A stretch of DNA of 64,000 bases from Thozetella sp. PMI_491 (taxonomy: Eukaryota; Ascomycota; Sordariomycetes; Chaetosphaeriales; Chaetosphaeriaceae): the NCBI GenBank assembly GCA_021432635.1, contig MU270022.1, forward strand, positions 1,364,001-1,428,000. The letters run 5' to 3'. Below are positions 31,614 to 42,504 of the stretch, piece by piece (within the stretch, counting starts at the first letter, position 1; every line of letters begins with the position of its first letter). The notes below the pieces were generated by a model. That model saw only the letters and a program-made list of their open reading frames with translations, was not told the origin of the DNA and did no database searches. Made by a program: the position numbers and the translations under genes.

Positions 31614-33556
31614 TCACTGCTCGAGACTAGAGACATCTCGACGCTTCTTCCTACACGGGCTGCTGTTCGAGTAGCCCTGAGGTGCTGTACCCGTCCCAAG
31701 TGGCTGTGTCGACTGCGCAACGCCGGAATCGGTGCTGAAAGGTGCAGTGCTAGAAAGCGAATCTACTCGCCCTAGTAGAAATTCGAGGTGGCGGTAAGCA
31801 GCGGTCGGCGCATACTGAGGGACCATGTGTCCTGCCAGGTTGATACCGACGTATGTGAGGCCTCGTTCCGTATGTGTCGTCCCGAAGACGCCAGCACCAG
31901 CCAGGGTAGCATCGGCTCCAGCATGGTGATAGGGCACGTAAAATGGCTCGACGGGTCGCCTTTGGAAGCCGAGTTTGCCTCCGAAGGTCATATTCTGTAT
32001 AGCTAGCAGCGTTCCATTTGCAATCAGAATCATGTCCAGTTCTCCATGGCCAATGACGACGTTCTGTGTACGGTCAATGACGCCGCTCAGAACTGTATTT
32101 GCCGAGGGAAGAGACTTGTCTCCGCCCACGAACACGGGGCCGCTGCACTCGGCCCACTCTTTGTCGACCGGCGCATTGATGGCCTTCTTGACGTCCTCGC
32201 GGTCAAAATAAATCGATGCTCCTGCCGGTAAGTAGTCGAAACTACCAGGAAATCCGAGGACATCCCATAGCAGCGGACACGTTGTCGCCACCTGGTACAC
32301 ATCAAAGCAAGGGTTGAGAAGCGTTACCGCTCTCTGGATGGCGTTCTTGAGGCCACTGCACCCCGAGCCGGTACCGGGCAACGGCGACGGCAGGTTGCCT
32401 GGAGGAGGATAGGTGAGATACTTCTCTCGCAAAGCAGCAAATCCGCAGGATACATCTAATTGGTGTATTTGGGCCATGTAGGTGTCGTTGAACAGAAATA
32501 GATTGCGATGATAATCAACGAACGGGACGGCCGTGATATCGCTTTGCAGGCCACGAGCGGCTATCGACGGGTCGTAGATGAGCATGCCGCTCATGTTGAA
32601 GTAAGTTTTGTCCTCTGCATTAAGCATTGCGCTTGCGATGTAAGGGCAATACATGCCTCTTTTTCGCAATATATGTTAGCGAGCTTAATTTTAAGGGGCC
32701 GACGACGAGCTCCGACAAGGGAAGAGTGACACATACGCATATGACTCGCCGGTTATGTACACCTTGTATCCGTGCATCGAGAAGGTGTCGACAAAGTTCT
32801 TGAAGAAACCCATAAATTGGGCGGCCACATCTTCTTCATTTTGGGCCGTCACCGTGCCGACCGAGAACCCGGTGCCAATAGGCTGCTCCACCCAGAGCAT
32901 GTTCGTCAGGTGGTGCCAGCCCCAGGGGTTCGCCACCGGCGCAAAGGTGCCATACTGCCACACGAAAGGCCCATTCTCCTGGAGAAACCCTTCGAGGGAA
33001 GAGCATCCCGGCTACCCCACAGTATGTTAGCATAGCTACCCGGAAAAGGAAGAACACATAGACGACAAGATGTGATAGAATACTCACGCCTCCATTGAGC
33101 CAGATGACGATCTCGTTCTCCGATGCTGGGTTCGGGGACGGTTGGAACCAGAAGAAAAGCTTATCCGGACCGTCTATATCCTCTGATATGGACATCTGGC
33201 CCGCATAAGCCTCTCCGATGTCGAAGTTGACGTCAGGGATGCCAGTCCCATTAATTGCAAACTCTAAAGGCCGACAGTCAACGTGGTCGATCCTCATTCT
33301 CAGATGCTGTCGCCACCCCCCTCTATAATAGGAAGATCCGAGTAAAAAGAAACAACTCACGGGTAGTGTTGGCATTCGCGAATCTCTTAGCGAGTGGTTC
33401 ATTCCGAGTCCAGTGGTCCGAAGGGACTCCCCGCGGTGGTCTTCCTGGCCCCGCGCCCCTTTCTTCCATCATGTCAACATGGGCCCAGCTGCGACGGGCC
33501 GCCGCTACACGCGAACCTTCCAAGGCGCCGAGAGCTGCAATGTACTGCCACCGCAT
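31614..33556 (-). CDS. secreted serine carboxypeptidase (peptidase S10)
   Basis: Removes C-terminal residues from peptides, extracellularly or in the vacuole. Exon 1 starts at 33556. Exon 2 ends 33088, exon 3 is 33011..32737 and exon 4 is 32658..31614; total about 575 aa. Introns 33012..33087 and 32659..32736 keep phase and restore [13 protein letters not shown] and GESYAGMYCPY. The catalytic Ser is in GESYAG, the Asp in [14 protein letters not shown] and the His in [32 protein letters not shown] and [14 protein letters not shown] are subfamily signatures of fungal CpdS-like enzymes. The exon 1/2 junction is unresolved. The good donor GTGAGT at 33360 is phase 1, but nearby acceptors suit phase 0 or 2, except a poor one giving an intron of about 39 bp. 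A weak GTTGTT donor at 33355 would fit. Either splicing is unusual or a small indel exists. The N terminus resembles a signal/propeptide ([14 protein letters not shown]). Confidence 0.87.
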
Positions 33557-34881
33557 TTTGTTATTCTATCCTATACAGTGGCCTAAGGTCTCGGCGTCTG
33601 AAACCATTGGGGGCCATAGCCTCTAGAGCTACAGCCGATCCCTTCGTTTTATCCCCTCAAGCGCTCCTAGCTTGAGCGGACGTCATACGCGGATAAGAAA
33701 CTAACATATTAGTTATCCCGGTATGCGTCGCAGTGCTTGGCCAAACAGGCAGGCGTGGCGGGTTCCGTTGGTCACTTATCGGCGCGCCGCTAGTCGAGTT
33801 CTGGGCGAGGTGACTGGCCACCTCCCTATTTGAGAAGGCGGGGTGATAACGGTGGCGTGCCCGATGGCCGGGCTGGCAGCAGCACATCAAATACCAAACC
33901 GTTAGATATGCATCGTATCGGCAACCAAATCACCAGGTAATGCCGTTCTTCCGAAATTCGGGTGTTGGCGTTCACATCGGGCGATGCAAGTCCCACAGCT
34001 CATTAAAGCGACTGATAGTCGCCTAAAACGGATTGGTTGGGGACTAATGAACGAACGAAACCAAAGAGCAGTTCGATAGTGGTATGTTTACCTAGATTTT
34101 GCTCAAGGTGACCCGAAAGGTCACGCCCACGACACATTCCATGTACATACTGTTGTTATCTTTGGAAGATTCAGCCTCCCTACAGCGAACCGGATTTCTT
34201 ACCGGCCACCAGAAGTAGAGTAGTGGCGGGATTAATCTCACGAGCAAGGTGGTGACTTATACATCACTAAAGATGAACCAGGGCATGAAATCGTATGGAT
34301 GGACCCTTCTACAGCTCGAGGGTGCAGCTGAGTTCCTTCACATTATGACAGCTGCTAGGCTATCCCATAAATACATCTTAAGAACCGGATTTTAATTATT
34401 GATACCATTATTTACTCTGGATGTACATCTCGGAAAGTCTTCTAATAGAACGAGCTACATAATAGCAACCCAATAGTGGGAGCGTCCTACTAGGTAACTT
34501 GCCATTGGTAACTCACGCCAAGTCTTGCGCTCAATTGTTGTGATTACTAGGATTTTGGTCAAGGTAGATGATGGTCGAGTACCTTAATTGACAAATTCTT
34601 CTTGGGCTGTGGCAGATGGATCCCGACTTCGCGTCTCTGGCCGTGAAGAGGAGGCATACTAATTACCTAAAGGTAGACACTAACTGCGGGCCGGCTAGAA
34701 GAAGAATTTCTGCTACATGATCTGGTGGTATACTGTGTTATTGATTTGCATTAGGTTATACTCTACTTGTTATCGGTCGCAGTATACCAGTTGTATCGAG
34801 CAAAAGAGTCTTTCTCCCGTTCTTCCCAACGCGCTGGCCCGGGCAGTTCGTCCTCCACTATATCCCTAGCCCCGAAGCAGC
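33557..34881. other. intergenic, nothing recognised
   Basis: Upstream of the carboxypeptidase gene. Partly A/T-rich from 34.1 to 34.8 kb. No frame with family motifs, no RNA gene and no repeat was recognised. Confidence 0.5.
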
Positions 34882-35271
34882 TCACATTCGCCGCAATCTG
34901 CTACCAATAGCGGCAAACACTCCTGAGATGAGCAGGATTAGGTCCCAGGACCAATCTTGCCCGAGGTTTGCCATACTATAAGCGCCGAAGGCTAGGAAAG
35001 CGCTGGCGACTATAGCTACCTTGAAGGCCGTCGGTGGGCGGGCAAACAAGAGGGTAAGGGCGATGGCCACGTCAACGCTAGGGATAATAAAGCTATCGAC
35101 CAGGATAGAGTTGCTCTCTTGTGCCTCGGGCGATTGGTGGGCCCGCTGCCAGGCGTAGTATGCCAGCGTGTAGCGACCGCCCGTGAAGCGCGAGAAGCCG
35201 CTGTAGACAAGCTGAAGACCGAGGAAGACGTTGGGTAGGTAGAGAAGAGTTTGGATCGATGGGAATGCCAT
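34882..35271 (-). CDS. small four-helix membrane protein, function unknown
   Basis: Single exon, 129 aa from ATG 35271; the frame is open 54 nt upstream, but the extra residues look non-coding. Four hydrophobic segments are visible: SIQTLLYLPNVFLGLQLVYS, FIIPSVDVAIALTLLFA, AFKVAIVASAFLAFGAYS and WDLILLISGVFAAIG. A polar loop with RFTGGRYTLAYYAWQRAHQ joins the first two. The size and layout recall DoxX-like or other small four-helix proteins, but I cannot place it in a family. Codon use and the absence of shift-prone stretches support a real gene. Neighbours give no functional clue. Confidence 0.65.
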   Translation of the reverse strand: MAFPSIQTLLYLPNVFLGLQLVYSGFSRFTGGRYTLAYYAWQRAHQSPEAQESNSILVDSFIIPSVDVAIALTLLFARPPTAFKVAIVASAFLAFGAYSMANLGQDWSWDLILLISGVFAAIGSRLRRM

Positions 35272-38221
35272 CTCGAGGGGAATATAAGTTACTGCTATAG
35301 GCGAATGTGCTATCGCGCTCAGCACTGGCGGTGGGAGTCAAAGGCAGGAGTAAAGTTTGCTTGCGCAGACGTTCGTTCTCTAGATGTCGTTGCTGACGAA
35401 TTCGATTTAACGGGACGTCCAACGCGACCGCGCCGCGCCCCATAAAAGCGATAAAAGCGGGACCATGGAGTGGCTCCATGTCTTTAACTTTAGCGCTCAA
35501 TAGTTATAGAAAGCAATCAAGCACCAGCCTGGCTCTTCACCAAGGGGTTAATCGATTTAACCTTCTACAAGCTTCGACGGGTCAACGATTCAATTTTGTT
35601 CATTATTTTCATTTAACGTGAAGAATTGCTTTAAGTACAAGCAATTTAGGGACGGAAAGAATCCCACTGGCGTATTGGTTGTTCTACGAACAAATTTCTC
35701 TTGGTTGGCGAACTAAAGCTAGAGGCAACCCAGCCTTTAGTCATGAAACTGTGAGGAAGTGAAGAGGTAGTGCGCCAGTCTCTTGTCGTGTAACACATAG
35801 CAACCACCACCCTAGACGGTGTTTGGTTCCCTCGACGGAGAGCGGGGTAATATTTCTGCAGAATCACGAGCCTTCCTAGTGTTAGCCTGCCCAAAGTCAT
35901 GAAGAGTCGACAACAGAGTTGTGCCGATAGAGGATCAGCAGAAGAAGCCATGGCATGAGTGAAGCAGGAAGAAGGTCATGCCGGCAAAGAATTGGGCCGA
36001 GGGGGTGAGCGATAAACAGGGGAGGGGGGTTGCTGCGCGAAGCTGCAAAGGCAGGAAGAACACTTTAGAAAAAGAAACGAGTCTCAACTCAGATTTCAAG
36101 CCTCCCCGAAAATGTTCGGACGAGGCATCACCCCCGAAGCCACACAGCACGCGAACCCGAGAATAGACTTAGACCCCCACACCCTGTCGGGGGATGGCCA
36201 ACGTGGCCCGGATACGCAATTGGCTCTCCCTCATCACAGCGAAGGCAGCGTAGAAAATAACGGCGAGGTGCATCTGCAAGCACTGAGTCTTTCGTTGTTG
36301 TCGTACCTGCGGGTACCCGACGAAGCCCGGTCAACCCGCGCATCGCACGCCGGTCCTACACCGGCTGCACATTGTGGGACAGCTCTCTAAGCGGCGTGAC
36401 ACAAGAGCTGAGAGGCGTGGTACAATCCCCTCCCTGGTTATCCCATGCCACTGGCTTCTATTTGTTGTGTCCGTTTTCATTGGTCCAAGTGGTTCTTTCG
36501 TGGATGGGAGCGTAGTCCTGCACCCCAAGATGGCACCCAACTCAAGACACAGTGTAACCGCCCCCACAGTGGGAATAGATTCAGAGGCTGGCGAAAGTAG
36601 GACCTAGCTAGGATTTCGGTCTTGGAAGTTCTCCGATTGGCAATGTGTTGGCTCTTTTCTGCTAAGCCGCCGACAACTCGCGGGGACGGGGCATGATCCG
36701 AACATCCCGGGCTGCCATGTTCTCTAAGATCTCTTCTGCATTATCCAATCAGCCTACCGCTCGAAAGCTTGATATGTGTACGCCAAGACACGGGCCTTGA
36801 GGATCCCATCCCGGGTTCCCGCCGTGCGAAGGTCTAACGACACGAGCTAGTACGCAGCTAAGAGCGCAACCCCACGGCCCTACGTGGCAACCAAGGATCA
36901 CACCGAGGCCAAGGGACGCCACGAAGGACCGGAGAGGACTAAGAAATGATGGAAGATTGTTGCCACATTTGTGCCCAAATGCAACTTTCCACACTCTAGA
37001 CCCCCACCTTTGATTGCTCGTCACCCTGTCGCTTCCCGCCTGATGGCGTGTTCCCATGGAGCCTAGGCAACCTCGTCGTCGTTATACCAGCATTTGTGGT
37101 GGCATTAATTATCTCATGAATCATGGACATGCGGTATGTGCAGTTTTGATGCTTAGCTGAACCGCAGTTACCCTTGCGAAGAAGCAATAGCGTCAATGCC
37201 CCACGGCGAGCATCTCACCGGGCTCGTATCTAGACCGCGCCACTTTCTCGATAGAGCACTCGCAGTGTAGATCCTATAGTGCTTTTCCTAAGGCTCCTTC
37301 CTCGTACAGAAAGTCTCCTCATGCCGACTTAGATCGGTCGGACCAGCCAGCCGGGGTAGATTAGGATCGGGGAGAGCCGTTCGACTGGCTCTAGCTATGG
37401 GCTATCTAGACCGCTGCCAATCATCTTGCCGCAACTATGTATCGATAGCGACAAGGAAATCCATTATCTAACAGAGACCCCACGAAGCTAGTTCATCTTG
37501 TTGCTAATTGGTGGTCTCCGAGAATGGCATGCAGCTTCCCGTGGTCGCGTCATTCCGAGCCTGGGCCCAAGCCCTGTCCGAGTCAGACAAATCCTTGTAG
37601 TGTTTTCTGGCCGCTGATAGGATCGGTGTTACTCTACTAGAGCCTCAGATATCTCTAGATATCTTTCTTCTTCTACGGGAGAGCACCCACAGGTCGCAGC
37701 CGCGTTGGGGGGCAGCGGACGCAGCCATTCTAACTGCACTTTGAGGGTTGCTTCGGTTCTCGGCTCGGCACACGCTCTTAGTAATACCCTCACTTACAGC
37801 TCAAGAAAAGCAACAAATCGCAACCCACGTAGCTTTTGCTTTGGAGCGGGGAAACTAGATTGTCAAGAACAGAGGCGGGCATGGTTGGGGTCTAGTCCTC
37901 CGTGCTCTTTTTCACTGCTCCTCCCCCCCCTCCCCCTCCGTGGCCATTGGCATATATCTACACAGGTCCTATCCCTCTCCTGTGAACTCTGCGCTTGTTT
38001 AGGTAAATTTGGCTTTACTACACCTGATCCTCTTTGCACCACTCATCGCCCTGCACCGGACATCCAGTTATATAAGGCCTCGCTTCTCTCTCCTCCAAAC
38101 CCCTTCCTACCTCTTTTCTCCTTATCTAGTCGATCCCTCCATCTCAATTTGCTGCTCTCATATCTATTTTATCGTTCGTGAACACAATCACCTTCGGGAA
38201 CCAGTACTCAGCGCTGAAGAA
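35272..38221. other. long intergenic region, promoter and leader of the Zn2Cys6 gene at its right end
   Basis: Nearly 3 kb without a supportable gene. Frames at 35646..36600 and 36749..37057 lack motifs. From about 37.88 kb the plus strand becomes strongly C/T-rich (runs such as 37917..37940 and 38080..38165), as in promoters and leaders of highly expressed fungal genes. A TATA-like site lies at 38069. Confidence 0.5.
38069..38076 (+). promoter_or_regulatory. TATA-like box in a pyrimidine-rich promoter
   Basis: TATATAAG, 146 bp upstream of the ATG at 38222 and followed by a long C/T-rich tract where transcription starts often lie in filamentous fungi. Confidence 0.45.
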
Positions 38222-39224
38222 ATGGCCGTCTCTTTTGGATCTCCATCAAGCCAGGAGAGCCTCGTAGAGAGACAGGACACCCCAAGGCCGCCGCCCAGAC
38301 CTCCGACCTATCAAATCCTTGGTGCTCCGATTCCTCACAGACCAGATGTAAGACTCTCTCTTGCTCTCTCTCTCTATCCCCTCCCACCCTTTCTGTTTCT
38401 TCTTCTTGTTAAGTTTAATTTACCACGCTGGCTTCATTTCGTCACTTCTTAGTGGGAAATGCTCAAGGACCGCGGCTAACATCAGGCTGATTTCCACAGC
38501 TCGGCTTCCTTCAGTGCACCCGCTGCCATTCTCGCAATCTTCGCTGCGATGGTACAAAGATTGGGCTATACGAGTGCACCAACTGCGCCAACGCAGGTGC
38601 CCCGAGATGTGTTGTGTTACCTGTACGACAGTCCTTCATGTTTGGTTGTCTGCCTTGCTGTGTTCTTAAAGGAGATACGTTGAGAGCTAAACCTGTAATC
38701 ACCAGGTACGATTCTCTGAGCTCGACGAAACCGCAGAGCGAGATGCTATTGCTGCCGCGGAACGAGAGTCCAGAGGTGCCACGGAATCTGATGACCTTGA
38801 TGACGATGACTACCTAGACTCCATGGATCGCCTAGAGCGTCTCGGTCTCGGGCCTCAGCCCTTCGGACCCCAGCGCAATGAACCTGCCGAAAGATGCCCC
38901 CCTGGAAGCACCCCCTGGCTTGACCTCTCCACTCATACGTGGAGGGTCACGGGAGATGCTACTACCCTTTACAGCCGTATTCCTCTCTCGCACATATTTC
39001 CCTCCCCTCGCCGTCCTGGTTCGGGTCGTTCTATGAGAGCAGATGGCCACGGCCATAGTCACGGTGCTTTCCAGGCACCGCAAAGACCATCAATTACCAG
39101 CGCAACGGATATTCCACCTCATAGAGCACAGCTACGGAACTCTAGCCGTCAGGTCACACTTGGGGACAACCATGCTAGCCAGCCTTCCTCTGGCTCCAAT
39201 CCCGAGCGAAACAACTCCAAGTAG
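38222..39224 (+). CDS. short Zn2Cys6-type zinc-cluster protein
   Basis: Exons 38222..38347, 38500..38622 and 38706..39224 give 255 aa. Introns of 152 and 83 bp are both phase 0 (GTAAGA...CACAG, GTACGA...CACCAG). Exon 2 encodes the cluster: Cys48-x2-Cys51-x6-Cys58-x9-Cys68-x2-Cys71-x7-Cys79 (CTRCHSRNLRCDG, then CTNCANAGAPRC). This spacing lies within the Zn2Cys6 consensus. The cluster is followed by FSELDETAERD and a strongly acidic stretch (DDLDDDDYLD) that could activate transcription, then Pro/Ser/Arg-rich sequence containing GHGHSHG. There is no fungal-specific transcription-factor middle domain, so the protein is far shorter than typical regulators (600-900 aa). It is probably a nuclear DNA-binding protein or cofactor; targets are unknown. 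No regulated neighbour is evident. Confidence 0.82.
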
Positions 39225-40528
39225 GACGGAGTTCAACAAGATTGCCGGTAATGCGGACTCAGTCGCTTGAACATGTGGAGGTAAGTAACATCACCACCCG
39301 ACTTTCATGATTTGGTGCAGACCTTTTTAATGTCCTGTATGATAACATAACAAACAGCACGAGGATACGTACTAGTCTGATTCCCACATTCTTAGTCTTT
39401 TCGCAGCCCGTTTCATGACAGATGCCATTCAGAAATATTGTAGCTATTCCGAGATCGGACGAGTGCATCCATTATAGTATCACTGTGGGTTGACAATAAA
39501 AGCGAGCAACTTTTCCTTTTTGGTTGGACCACGAACGATTGGAAGCCTGGGAGGAAATAACATTGTCAAACAGCGTAATCGGCAAAGCAGAATAGTAACC
39601 TCAACCATTCAGATAATATCTCAATTCAAGTAAAAAAAAAAATATTGGTAGAATCTACTGTCTCTCCCGTAGAAGATCTCTCACAGACAATGATGCAGCG
39701 GTCTTTTGCTTACTTGTTAAAGTGACGCGTGACCAGGGACGCAATCGCCCTAACGGAATACACATTGGTAGTGTAGTGCATCGGCAGTTTCGTCTAATGA
39801 GCTGCTGGTATTAGCTGACGATTCCTAAGCGTGGTCCAAGAGTCTATCCTGTACGGCATGCAAAAAGGAAATAAAGACTCGGGTTACCTTGTGGTGATCA
39901 GAAACGGGAGGTGAAAGAAGGAGGGCGTGCTGACGAGAACAAGATGCGAGTCGGTTGAGACTTTTGTCACCCCAATCTAACCGGCGTAGTGGAGATCTGT
40001 GTGGTGAAACAACAGCCATCTTGACGGATCATCTCCACGCACAAGCTCTTGGGAACTTCTGTCACGCGATCTCGACCTAAACGGCGGTATAACAGCGACA
40101 TTGGTAAGCTGGAGACAAAAAATATTACAGCAAAGAGGGCCATACATAAAATAAAGAAGGCAACGCTATGGCTAGTTAAAATTCTGCAATTTCAGAGAAT
40201 CGACCGACCAACGCTCCTAGACCGCTCTGGTGTCCGGACATCTTGTTTTTGTCACCCACTTTCGGTGGACCCACGATGCGCCCTTCTCGCCCTGGTTTCT
40301 GCATCAGGTCGACAAATCTGACCGCCGATCCAGTTAGTGGCTGGCATGAACCGTCATACGTTCTAGAGCTAATTGGCCAATATTCCCGTTATCGGCAGCC
40401 CCACACTCGCCGCAAGGTTGGGTTTTTAAGAGCAAATCCGGACCAGCCGAGATATCCCACCATCGACACGCTTGTTAACCCGATCTAAAGCGCGAAGAGA
40501 AGCCGAGAACCTTCGACTCACTCTCAAG
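39225..40528. other. intergenic, nothing recognised
   Basis: Contains an 11-A run at 39632..39642. No frame with family features, no repeats and no RNA gene recognised. The right end is the promoter of the ketopantoate-reductase-like gene. Confidence 0.5.
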
Positions 40529-41769
40529 ATGAGCGAAAAGAGCCAAATAGATGTCATGCTCTACGGCCTTGGAGCGTAGGGAATCCACAATGCCTTCAAG
40601 TTGACGAAAGAGGGACGATAGCTGACGGTTACCCACAGCATCGGCTCATTCTATGCCTTCATATTGAGTCGGTCTGAGCGGGTGCGGCTGACGGTTGTGG
40701 CTCGTTCAAACTACGAAGCTGTTAAGGCGAACGGCTTGCTCGTTCGCAGTGAGAACCACGGAAACCATCTTGTGCGACCGTACAAAGGTATGTGAGCCTT
40801 GGCACCCCCGCGCAACTTGATCCACTCGATCTAACTAGCTGAATCTCAAGTCGTGAAATCGCCCACCGAGGCCGGAGCAACATATGATTTCATCGTGTGC
40901 GCCAACAAGGCCATCGATCAGCCGTCCCTGCCGGACAATCTCGCTCCGGCGGTGGATGAGACAAAGTCCACCGTGGTACTCATCCAGAATGGAGTCGGAA
41001 TCGAGGAACCCATCCGAGAGAGATGGCCAGGAGTCACCATTATTACCTGCGTGGTACGTAAAACGAGGACTCAGCCTCATCTCAACGTCTTCCTTGCCAT
41101 AGATACTTACCACCCGGGACGTCAACAATGAGCTTCCTCTCCGCCCAAGGCAACATAGGCTTACCATGGCAACGATTATAGACATGGGTTGGGGCTCGGC
41201 AGAACGAGCCCGGCATTGTACACCACACGAAATGGGAAAATACTCAGATGGGGCTCTTTTCCAATTCGGTCAACGATAGTTCGCTCGAACAGAGCAGGCT
41301 AGAATCGTTCTGTGATCTCCTCCGGGTCGGGGGCACACCCTTTTCGGTAGAGCCCAACATTCAGGTTGAACGGTGGGAGAAGGTGGTTTGGAACGCAGCA
41401 TGGAACTCGCTAACTGCACTGACCGGCCTGGATTCGCATAGTTGGCTCGCCATGTCGCCTGAGACGGAACCCCTGACCCGTCGGCTGATGGGAGAGGTCG
41501 TGGCTGTCGCCCAAGCTTGCGGCGTGCCAGTAACCGACGATGTGGTTGATCGGCTGCTTGAGAAGACGATGAGTGTGCATACCTTCGGAAGCAGCACGTT
41601 CGCCGACTACAAGGCCGGCCGGCCCATGGAAATAGATGTCTTCCTCGGCTACCCCTATCGAAAGGGTCGCGAGCTAGGCCTGCCGATCCCATTGTTGGAA
41701 TTCACGTACATGGTACTTGTGGCCAATAACAATAGGTTCATGGGTATAATTGAGTCAAAGATATGGTAG
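40529..41769 (+). CDS. ketopantoate reductase (ApbA/PanE)-family oxidoreductase
   Basis: NADPH-dependent reductase fold; the type enzyme makes D-pantoate for coenzyme A, but fungal paralogues often act on other 2-oxo acids. Exons 40529..40575, 40639..40787, 40851..41053 and 41182..41769 give 328 aa. Introns are 63, 63 and 128 bp with all phases matched. The first interrupts the dinucleotide-binding loop, and its removal restores YGLGAIGSFYA (GxGxxG, Gly13-Gly18). Downstream landmarks are VVARSNYEAVKANGL, FIVCANKAID, VLIQNGVGIEEP, MGLFSN and EKVVWNAAWNSLTALTGLD, carrying the family's conserved Lys and Asn/Ser. The C-terminal substrate domain ends with VFLGYPYRKGRELGLPIP. Unspliced, the gene seems broken by two stops in intron 1, which splicing removes. 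Specificity is undetermined. The gene is complete. Confidence 0.9.
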
Positions 41770-41995
41770 CATTAGCTAGCAACGAAGCCTTCTAGAAATT
41801 TACGAACCGAGCCAACACTGGCTGGCCTAGCTGCTTATATTTAGGACCCAGGTCTCAGGCATGAACGTAAATATTCCTTTCATAACTGAGGGGAAGTTTG
41901 TAGCTGGCAATCCTATGCCCGACATGCATTATTTTATTCCTCAGCTATCCTTGATTGTTTGCTGCTTTTCTCCTTCAATCTTGACAAATACAGGG
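41770..41995. other. convergent spacer
   Basis: Between the ends of the reductase gene (+) and the orphan gene (-). The plus frame crossing here (41861..42073) is antisense to the orphan's exon 2 and lacks motifs. Confidence 0.5.
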
Positions 41996-42504
41996 TCAGT
42001 TGAGTTTGTTCGGATCGTTTACGACTCCCGCAAGTATCAGCTGCTGCAAGATGTCTTGGCCGTGAGTGCATAAGCTATGTCACGTTAGTATCTAATACTT
42101 CAGCCTAGAGGTATATACGGCAGGGCTACGCACATAGTGACCAGGATAGGGGTCGGCAGCGAGAATGGCAGTGTATCGCACATGAAATCGACCGGGTTCA
42201 ACTGGCTCTGGTCCGGTGGTGTTCGGAAAAGGGTGAGGCGAATCGAGAAGCGAGCCTGCTTCGTGATGCAGGAGCATAAGAGGCTGTAGATCACATCAAG
42301 AGGGAAGCGAAGCTGAACTAAGCCGTCGTACTCCTCTTCAGTTCGAAGCGCTTCGATGGGGGTAACACGCTCAGGATGGGGGCTGAGATACAGAAGGCCG
42401 GTGAGGTGGCCTCCCGAGCTTGGGACGTTGAAGACAAACTCGTGACGCTGTTTGTCATGGGAGAAGAACGCTCGCGCCAGCATGTCGAGGGGGAATGGGG
42501 CCAT
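41996..42504 (-). CDS. orphan two-exon gene, unknown function
   Basis: Not a recognised family. Exons 42504..42134 and 42074..41996 give 149 aa. The 59-bp intron has donor GTGCGT, branch CTAAC and acceptor CATAG, and phase 2 is preserved. The ATG context is good (atcATGGcc). The protein begins APFPLDMLARAFFS, then reads EFVFNVPSSGGHLTGLLYLS and LRTEEEYDGLVQLRFPLDVIYSLLCSC. Exon 2 ends QDILQQLILAGVVNDPNKLN. The alternation of hydrophobic strands and the lack of low complexity suggest a compact globular domain. No signal peptide or clear membrane helix is present. It could also be a remnant of a longer gene. The upstream leader contains a 14-G run. Confidence 0.55.

Noticed and set aside
22458-33556. 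Complete secondary-metabolite cluster
   Set aside because: No polyketide synthase, NRPS, terpene synthase, DMAT or other core enzyme is present in the window.
36000-37200. Several 70-100 codon frames
   Set aside because: Frames overlap on both strands, lack family features and splice pairs.
40529-40700. Apparent pseudogene of the ketopantoate-reductase-like gene (stops after GLGA)
   Set aside because: The stops lie in a consensus 63-bp intron; its removal restores GLGAIGSFYA exactly.
41861-42073. 70-codon plus-strand frame
   Set aside because: Antisense to exon 2 of the orphan minus-strand gene, which has consensus splice signals; the plus frame has no motif.
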